From positions 62,001-126,000 of the forward strand of contig NZ_SNYQ01000002.1 in assembly GCF_004363295.1 (NCBI RefSeq): a DNA stretch of 64,000 nt, written 5' to 3'. Shown here piece by piece: positions 58,066 to 64,000 of the stretch. This DNA comes from Mesocricetibacter intestinalis (GTDB lineage: Bacteria; Pseudomonadota; Gammaproteobacteria; Enterobacterales; Pasteurellaceae). The notes under the pieces are model-generated. The model saw nothing but the letters and a program-made list of their open reading frames with translations. It was not told the origin of the DNA and ran no database searches. How positions within the stretch are numbered: the first letter of the stretch is position 1; each line of letters starts with the position of its first letter. Made by a program: the position numbers and the translations under genes.

Positions 58066-58428
58066 TTATTCTATAAAATTTTTAAACCATTGAATTTGTG
58101 CGGCACTGCGACCGAAGGTAATCAGGTCGAAACGACAGTCCGTATCTTCCAGGCTGGAGTTCCGTTCGGCAAGCCAGAGTGCGGCGGCATCCACCCATTT
58201 TTGCTGTTTACGCCGATCCACGCTTTCTGCCGCCGAACCGAAGCCATCGTGGCTACGCTGGCGTACTTCAATAAAAACAATGGTGTTGCGGTCATACATA
58301 ATCAGATCGATTTCACCGCATTTAAAGCTACAGTTAGCCGCAACGAATCGCAATCCCTGCGCTTCCAGAAAAAGGCGAGCCTGTTTTTCAAAGCTCGCCC
58401 CTTGCCGACGTTTTAGCGAAAGCATCAT
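58066..58428 (-). CDS. yraN: YraN family (UPF0102) nuclease-fold protein
   Basis: 120 residues with the restriction-endonuclease-like core [23 protein letters not shown]; the usual EVK is EVR here. Function not established. Its ATG overlaps the lpoA stop (TAATG), so they are translationally coupled. Confidence 0.9.
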   Translation of the reverse strand: MMLSLKRRQGASFEKQARLFLEAQGLRFVAANCSFKCGEIDLIMYDRNTIVFIEVRQRSHDGFGSAAESVDRRKQQKWVDAAALWLAERNSSLEDTDCRFDLITFGRSAAQIQWFKNFIE

Positions 58429-60152
58429 TAATTAAGCGGAAGGATATTGCCGTTCTGGTAGGTGAACCAGGTCATTTCCCGTTCGATATTGCAGTTCGGG
58501 CCGGCGCTCAGTTTACCGGTCAGACCGCTGATAGAGAAACCCGGTACCTGACGCAGTTCATTAAACTGATTAATCAGCAACCAGCTATCGGAACCCATGG
58601 CGTATAGACGCATCAGAGAATAATCGCCGGAGGTGGCGTCTTCGATTTTCTGATACTGCGCAGAATCGGTTTCTTTAAAGAACGGAATATCGCTGAACAT
58701 CACCCCTTCCATGGCTAAGCGGTATTCCGCCGCATTATTGGAAGAGTTATTACGCGAATTGGCATAGATTTTCGCTTTGATATTGGCGTTATCCAGTGCG
58801 CTCTTAATGGTTAACAGGTTATCGCCGGAGGTAACCACAACATAAAGGGCCTGATCCTGAGCGCCGCTGCTTTCTAAATTATAGGCGGCGTCATTCGGAT
58901 TATTGTAAAAGCGGATATCCGCATCGGTGGAAGCCAGCTGCTGCCAACGAACATTGAATGCCGAAGCGGTACGCTGTCCCAGATCGCTTTGCGGCACGAT
59001 AACCACAGGTTTGCGTACGCCGTCGTTCCACATTTTATTGGCCGCCGCTTCCGCTTCGTCTTCCGGTGCCAGACCGTAATAACAGAGCTGATTAACCGCT
59101 TTACTGTTGGCGGTGGAATTTAGCGCCAGGACGTTAAGCCCTTGCACCTTGGTCGGATCATTTAAAATCACGTCCACATTATTTTTCAGTAACGGGCCGA
59201 TAATCGCTTGAGCGCCGCTTTGTTTGGCTTTGGCGATAGCTTCATCGATAGGTGCTGCCATGGTATCGATCATCTCTACCTGAACGGCGGCAGAAGCGCC
59301 TTTCGCATCGTCCAGACCGGATTTAATCGTATTGCCCAGAATAGAGGCGTTACCGCTTAAAGGAAGCAATACCGCTACGCGGTTAAGCTGGGTTTGTTGG
59401 AAATTGGAAATACTTTTCAGCTCGGTCGGGAATAAGTAAGCGGCGGAATGGTTCGGATAGGAGGATTTCCACGCTTGTAACGCCTGGCTCAGTTGCGCCG
59501 GTTGGCTTAGATTCTGGTTGTAGGCGTTTGTCAGTGCCAGCCAGCCGCCGAGGGCAATATCGCCGTTCGCCGAGGTAGAAGTAATCAAACCTTTATTCGC
59601 ATTGCGTAATAAAGCCCAGGTACGATCGATATTTTCCTGTTTGCGCTGAACATCGGTGATCACTTCGTCCATTTTAATCCGTGCTTTTACCGCTGCGATA
59701 ATGTCGTAACGATTTTCCGCAATACGGGCGGCGACCTGATGATAACGAGCCTGCTGAGAGGCGCTTAACTGTGCCGGATCAATACTTTTTAACAGCCCAT
59801 CGGCTTTATTCTGATTACGTTTGATGGCTGCAATATGGGCTTCAATCAGGGTTTTATCCAGGCGCTGTTCATCGCTCAAATCTTGAAGCTCGGCCAACAG
59901 CGCTTCCGCCTGAGGCAGTTTATTTTCGGTAACCAATACGCGGGCAGCAAGCAGTTTATACACCTGACGACCGTCTTGATCCTGGGTTTGTTCAAGTTTA
60001 TTCATATAGAAATCGGAACTGGCATTGGCATCATTTTTCAACAAGCCCGAAAAATTATCACCGAGTAGGGTAGTACAGCCCGCCAGCATCAGGGGGAATA
60101 AAAAAGCGATTAGCCCTTTTTTAAATTTAGTACGTTGTAATAGAATAGTCAT
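58428..60152 (-). CDS. lpoA: Outer-membrane lipoprotein LpoA, activator of PBP1a
   Basis: 574-residue lipoprotein: LMLAGC lipobox with Cys26, N-terminal TPR-like helical domain (to about 255), then a periplasmic-binding-protein-like C-terminal domain ([28 protein letters not shown]). Needed for PBP1a function in peptidoglycan synthesis. Divergent from rsmI; the gene order rsmI, lpoA, yraN, diaA, dolP is as in E. coli. Confidence 0.95.
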   Translation of the reverse strand: MTILLQRTKFKKGLIAFLFPLMLAGCTTLLGDNFSGLLKNDANASSDFYMNKLEQTQDQDGRQVYKLLAARVLVTENKLPQAEALLAELQDLSDEQRLDKTLIEAHIAAIKRNQNKADGLLKSIDPAQLSASQQARYHQVAARIAENRYDIIAAVKARIKMDEVITDVQRKQENIDRTWALLRNANKGLITSTSANGDIALGGWLALTNAYNQNLSQPAQLSQALQAWKSSYPNHSAAYLFPTELKSISNFQQTQLNRVAVLLPLSGNASILGNTIKSGLDDAKGASAAVQVEMIDTMAAPIDEAIAKAKQSGAQAIIGPLLKNNVDVILNDPTKVQGLNVLALNSTANSKAVNQLCYYGLAPEDEAEAAANKMWNDGVRKPVVIVPQSDLGQRTASAFNVRWQQLASTDADIRFYNNPNDAAYNLESSGAQDQALYVVVTSGDNLLTIKSALDNANIKAKIYANSRNNSSNNAAEYRLAMEGVMFSDIPFFKETDSAQYQKIEDATSGDYSLMRLYAMGSDSWLLINQFNELRQVPGFSISGLTGKLSAGPNCNIEREMTWFTYQNGNILPLN

Positions 60153-60220
60153 AGTTACTCCGGTATCTAGTAGAGATAGCTCGGATCTTACTTCGCTAAT
60201 AGGTTAAAAGCAAACAAAGA

Positions 60221-61078
60221 ATGAGTGAAATGAATAATTTATCCGGCGTCTTATATATTGTCGCCACGCCTATCGGTAATTTGAAGGACATAAGCCAGCG
60301 CGCCTTGGATACCCTGGCCGCAGCGGATTTAATTGCGGCGGAAGATACCCGCCACAGCGGTTTGTTACTGAATCATTACGGAATTAAAAAGCCCTTTTTC
60401 GCCCTGCATGATCATAATGAACAGCAGAAAGCGGAATTGTTGGTGGAAAAATTGCGTCGCGGGGAAAATATCGCCCTGATTTCCGATGCGGGAACGCCGT
60501 TGATTTGCGATCCCGGCTTTCATCTGGTTAGAAAATGCCGGCAGGCGGGGCTTAGAGTGGTGCCGATTCCCGGCGCCTGTGCGGCGATTGCAGCGTTGAG
60601 CGCCTCGGGAATCGCCTCCGATCGTTTTTGTTTCGAAGGTTTTCTGCCTGCTAAAAGCAAGGCGCGCTGCGATAAACTGCAAAGCCTAGCGGAAGAAGAG
60701 CGCACCCTGATTTTTTATGAAAGTACCCATCGTATTTGCGATGCCCTACAGGATATTGAAAATGTATTGGGGCCGTCGCGCTATATGGTACTGGCTCGCG
60801 AACTGACGAAAACCTGGGAAACCCTGAGTGCCGACAGCGTAGCCAATTTACGCCGATGGCTGGCGGAAGACAGCAATCGGATTAAAGGCGAAATGGTGCT
60901 GATTATTGAAGGCAAGCCCGCAAGCGATAAAGAGGAGGAATTTTCGCCGCAAGCCGTGCGGGCGCTAAGGAGAATCGCTCAGGAACTGCCGCTAAAAAAA
61001 GCGGCGGCGATTGTCGCCGAACTATACGGTTATAAGAAAAACGCACTTTATCAGTTCGGACTGGAGCATTTTCAATAA
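60221..61078 (+). CDS. rsmI: 16S rRNA 2'-O-ribose C1402 methyltransferase RsmI
   Basis: Modifies C1402 in the ribosomal decoding centre. The tetrapyrrole-methylase fold is marked by [50 protein letters not shown] and [16 protein letters not shown]. 285 residues; ATG 60221 or the internal ATG at 60230 (MNNLSG) are both possible. Confidence 0.95.
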   Translation: MSEMNNLSGVLYIVATPIGNLKDISQRALDTLAAADLIAAEDTRHSGLLLNHYGIKKPFFALHDHNEQQKAELLVEKLRRGENIALISDAGTPLICDPGFHLVRKCRQAGLRVVPIPGACAAIAALSASGIASDRFCFEGFLPAKSKARCDKLQSLAEEERTLIFYESTHRICDALQDIENVLGPSRYMVLARELTKTWETLSADSVANLRRWLAEDSNRIKGEMVLIIEGKPASDKEEEFSPQAVRALRRIAQELPLKKAAAIVAELYGYKKNALYQFGLEHFQ

Positions 61079-61119
61079 ACCCTAATAAAAGGCAACGAGG
61101 ATTTAGCGCCGAAAAGCAA

Positions 61120-61160
61120 AAAAAACGACCGCCGATGGCAAAAGAGCGGTCGTTTTTTCA
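61120..61160. terminator. Bidirectional terminator between rsmI and kdsC
   Basis: AACGACCGC (61124-61132) pairs with GCGGTCGTT (61146-61154), with an A-tract before and T6 after; it serves two convergent genes. Confidence 0.9.
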
Positions 61161-61179
61161 GAAGTTTTTTATTCTTCCG

Positions 61180-61722
61180 TTACTGTGCCATATTGCGCAC
61201 GGTTTTCAAAAATCCCTGCGCACTGCTGTAAACATCGGTTTTGCCCTGTGCGGTTAAAATCATATCCGACATTTCGCGAAATGCGCCGCGGCCGCCGCGC
61301 AGTTCCAGTACGTAATCGGCACAATGCTTCACATAATCGGCGGCATCCGCTACCGTAAAGGTAACGCCGCACAGTGCGAAAGCGGGAAGATCCACGCTGT
61401 CGTCGCCGATATAAGCGGTTTGTTGCGGATTAACGCCGGCTTGTTCCATCAGTTTCAAACAGGCGCTTTCTTTTTCCAACTGACCTAAAATAAACAGGCG
61501 AATGCCGAGATCCTGAATACGCTTGCGTAGAATCGGCGAATCCCGACCGGATAAAACCGCCACCTGAATACCTTGTTCCATAAGCATACGAATCCCCAAA
61601 CCGTCGCGTACATGGAAGCTTTTCAGGGCTTCGCCGTTAGCGTCGTAATGCAGTAAGCCGTCGGTCAGTACTCCGTCCACATCGGTGATAACGAGTTTTA
61701 TATTTTGCAGATTTTCGTTCAT
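61180..61722 (-). CDS. kdsC: KDO-8-phosphate phosphatase KdsC
   Basis: HAD-family phosphatase that makes free KDO for LPS. Nucleophile motif DVDGVLTDG, SGRDS, and IGDDSVDLPAF with the metal aspartates are present. 180 residues; tetrameric cap-less HAD type. 4 bases after kdsD on the same strand. Confidence 0.95.
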   Translation of the reverse strand: MNENLQNIKLVITDVDGVLTDGLLHYDANGEALKSFHVRDGLGIRMLMEQGIQVAVLSGRDSPILRKRIQDLGIRLFILGQLEKESACLKLMEQAGVNPQQTAYIGDDSVDLPAFALCGVTFTVADAADYVKHCADYVLELRGGRGAFREMSDMILTAQGKTDVYSSAQGFLKTVRNMAQ

Positions 61723-61726
61723 AGGC

Positions 61727-62662
61727 TTAGCTCGAGAATTCGATCAGACCGACGACCTGATGATTGTCGTCCACAGCGACCAGGGAGTGGATTTTATGTT
61801 CTTTCATATAGCTTTCGGCTTTAGCCAGAAATTCGTTTTGATTAACGGTTTTCGGGTTGGAGGTCATTAGATCCCGTGCGCTTTGGTTCAAGGTCTGGGC
61901 GCCGTTGCGGGTCAGCGCGCGGCGGATATCGCCGTCGGTAATAATTCCTTTCAACTGATTATTTTCCATTACTAAGGCAACGCCCATACGCCCTTCGTTC
62001 ATAATGCTCAGGCAATCGGTGAAAGAGGTGGAAAGTTCGGTAACAGGTAAACGGGTCTGCATCTGATCCTTGACCCGGCACAGCAAACGGCGTCCCAAAC
62101 TGCCGCCCGGATGGAATTTGGCAAAATCCGCCGGTTGAAAACGGCGGGCGTTAATCAGGGCGACGGCAAGAGCATCACCCAATGCCAAGGTTACCAACGC
62201 CGAGGTGGTCGGCGCCAGATTATTCGGGCATACTTCCCGTTCAACGCTGATATCCAGTATATAATCCGCATGTCTTGCCAAGGTGGAATTAGGATTACTG
62301 GTGAGGGCGATAATTTTATTACCGAAATTTTTCAGGCTGGGGATCAGTTTATTCACATCGTCGCTTTCGCCGCTGTAGGAAATCAGCATTACGATATCTA
62401 TGGGTTTGAGCATACCCAAATCACCGTGAAAGGCTTCGGTAGGGTGCAGGAAAAAACTCGGCGTTCCGGTGGAAGCGAAAGTGGCGACCATTTTTTTACC
62501 GATGAGGCCGGATTTACCGATGCCGCCGATAACCAGACGCCCCTGACAGGAGAGGATAAGGTCGATGACCGCATTGAAATTCTGATCAAGATTCCGACTC
62601 AGTTTCGCCAGTGCCTGCTGTTCCACGGCAAGGGTTTCCCGCGCGTTATGTAAATAATCCAT
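61727..62662 (-). CDS. kdsD: D-arabinose 5-phosphate isomerase KdsD
   Basis: Converts ribulose 5-phosphate to arabinose 5-phosphate, the first step of KDO synthesis. N-terminal SIS domain (VIGGIGKSGLIGKKMVATFASTGTPSFFLHP) then two CBS domains (about 195-311). 311 residues. First gene of kdsD-kdsC. An uptake signal (62685-62693) lies 23 bases upstream. Confidence 0.95.
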   Translation of the reverse strand: MDYLHNARETLAVEQQALAKLSRNLDQNFNAVIDLILSCQGRLVIGGIGKSGLIGKKMVATFASTGTPSFFLHPTEAFHGDLGMLKPIDIVMLISYSGESDDVNKLIPSLKNFGNKIIALTSNPNSTLARHADYILDISVEREVCPNNLAPTTSALVTLALGDALAVALINARRFQPADFAKFHPGGSLGRRLLCRVKDQMQTRLPVTELSTSFTDCLSIMNEGRMGVALVMENNQLKGIITDGDIRRALTRNGAQTLNQSARDLMTSNPKTVNQNEFLAKAESYMKEHKIHSLVAVDDNHQVVGLIEFSS

Positions 62663-62744
62663 AGGATCCTCTTTATAATTAAAAAAGTGCGGTCATTTTA
62701 ACCCAAGTTTTTTTTTAACTCTATTTTATTTATGAAAATTGAGA

Positions 62745-62750
62745 TATACT
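62745..62750 (+). promoter_or_regulatory. -10 box of rnpB
   Basis: TATACT 9 bases before the mature 5' end of the RNase P RNA; no convincing -35 hexamer is visible at the standard distance. Confidence 0.5.
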
Positions 62751-62759
62751 TCACGGCCT

Positions 62760-63144
<385 letters not shown>

Positions 63145-63150
63145 TTTTTC

Positions 63151-63184
63151 ACCGCCGTCCCTCGGGGCGACGGTTTATTTTTTC
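63151..63184 (+). terminator. Terminator of rnpB
   Basis: ACCGCCGTCCC (63151-63161) pairs with GGGGCGACGGT (63164-63174) with one mismatch and one wobble, then TTATTTTTT. It overlaps the 3' end of matP on the other strand. Confidence 0.8.
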
Positions 63185-63624
63185 AGTAAGTCTTTTAATC
63201 CCGCTTTCATGGCGGACATCTGGTTTTCATACAGCACCTTACTTTCCCGCTCGTCAATCATATAGGAAATGGTTTCCGACAGGGTCATTTTCAGCTTGCG
63301 CGAATATTTGGACAGGCGCAGCCAGACCGCATATTCCAGATCAATGGATTTTTTCTTAGTCGATTGCTTTTCCCCATTGAAAAAACGTTTACGTCTGGCA
63401 CGGATCGCCTGATCCATTTTTACGAACAGATTTTTTGCCATATGATCGGTAATCCATTGTTCGATTTGCTGAGGCCGATTCTGACTTTCCACCAGTAACC
63501 GAACCTTTTCGGCACAAAGGCTGCTTTCCGTATAGCGGGTGATATTTTCCCCCTCACGGTTTTTTTTAATTAAATACAGCCATTTCCAATGGGCTTCCTG
63601 ATTCTCTAGCTTTTGATATTTCAT
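63175..63624 (-). CDS. matP: Macrodomain Ter protein MatP
   Basis: Binds matS sites to organise the terminus macrodomain and link it to the divisome. The N-terminus MKYQKLENQEAHWKWLYLIKKN and the RHH segment SIDLEYAVWLRLSKYSRKLKMTLSETI are typical. Start at 63624 gives 149 residues; the frame extends to 63672 but without family support. Confidence 0.93.
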   Translation of the reverse strand: MKYQKLENQEAHWKWLYLIKKNREGENITRYTESSLCAEKVRLLVESQNRPQQIEQWITDHMAKNLFVKMDQAIRARRKRFFNGEKQSTKKKSIDLEYAVWLRLSKYSRKLKMTLSETISYMIDERESKVLYENQMSAMKAGLKDLLKK

Positions 63625-63797
63625 TGTTTTTTCGCCTTTTGGTGACGTGGTAACCTGCTCTAATATACGCATTTTCCAAGGCTTTTACCAGCGGATTCTA
63701 TTGCCGCGGCGAACAGTAGCGGATAGAAATTTTAAGACAGGGGCAAGGGAATTGTGCCATAATGCCACACCAAAATTATTTCCAGCAGAGAATTGCC

Positions 63798-64000
63798 GTG
63801 CATCTTACTTCATTGAGCGAACAACTTTTAGACTGGCGGGAATTATTGCCCAATTTGTCTCTTGAGACCCTTTCCGCACAAGCCACCGGTTTTTTTGATC
63901 TACAGGCGCGTGCGGCTTCCGCTTTAGAGCATTTCCGGCGTAACCCGCACCGTAATCTCTTACTCCTGAAAGCGGATGATCAGAGGGAATATGCGGAGCT
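63798..64000 (+). CDS. lonH: Lon-like protease LonH (N-terminal part, cut by window edge)
   Basis: Reading from GTG 63798 gives SEQLLDWRELLPNLSLETL, then FDLQARAASALEHFRRNPH; this matches the start of LonH/YcbZ-type proteins (W-R-x-L-x-P and the LQARAASAL stretch). Divergent from matP as in E. coli. Only 67 residues are visible, without the catalytic part, so the call leans on context. Confidence 0.75.
   Translation, partial: MHLTSLSEQLLDWRELLPNLSLETLSAQATGFFDLQARAASALEHFRRNPHRNLLLLKADDQREYAE

Overview
The window is chromosomal DNA of a gammaproteobacterium of the family Pasteurellaceae. The 9-base Haemophilus-type DNA uptake signal AAGTGCGGT (or its complement) occurs about 19 times by eye, often in intergenic hairpins. 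Nearly every core gene is of the Haemophilus/Basfia/Mannheimia/Actinobacillus type, with familiar neighbourhoods (htrB next to hldE, norM next to ribE, pepA next to lptFG, rsmI-lpoA-yraN-diaA-dolP, matP next to lonH). The species cannot be fixed from this stretch; the tryptophanase operon and the pts/mdh/pyk set would fit a rumen or mucosal fermenting member.

Layout. 1-5.6 kb: orn (cut by the window edge), rsgA, the ptsH-ptsI-crr phosphotransferase operon with a terminator, ybaB and recR. 5.7-13.5 kb: pepA divergent from lptFG, metR with azlCD, and a DASS-family anion transporter. 13.6-15.4 kb: a HipA-type kinase gene with a one-base frameshift in a T7 run, followed by an overlapping HTH antitoxin gene. 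15.6-23.7 kb: a large membrane protein (probably DUF4153), csdE-csdA, a secreted thermonuclease-like protein, lrgAB, an HD-domain dNTPase, a TIGR01777-type epimerase and argR. 23.9-34.4 kb: mdh, lipoprotein e(P4) phosphatase, hrpA, the tnaC-tnaA-tnaB operon with a class I CRP site, a PEBP-family protein and nrdR.

34.4-42.6 kb is an accessory, AT-rich island without uptake signals. Its outer parts are the wreck of a type I restriction-modification locus (5' part of hsdM, 3' part of hsdR). Between them, bounded by two copies of the 10-mer TTATCTAAGA, lies an insert of about 5.65 kb. It carries an intact three-gene operon: a double-GHKL ATPase/histidine-kinase-like protein (720 aa), a receiver-domain protein with an unrecognised C-terminal domain (427 aa), and a complete C5 cytosine DNA methyltransferase (417 aa). 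A decayed fourth gene lies just upstream. At the right end is the C-terminal stump of a Firmicutes-type relaxase, and the ribosome binding sites are of Gram-positive strength. This operon is the best candidate here for a poorly described, probably anti-phage or epigenetic, system.

42.6-64 kb returns to core genes: prmB, smrB, lpxL/htrB, hldE, a ComEA-like protein, sixA, pykA, a TonB receptor plus SbmA/YddA-type ABC transporter (probable Fur-controlled iron uptake), norM, ribE, dolP-diaA-yraN-lpoA, rsmI, kdsC-kdsD (LPS core KDO synthesis), the RNase P RNA, matP and the start of lonH. No tRNA, rRNA or CRISPR array was found.
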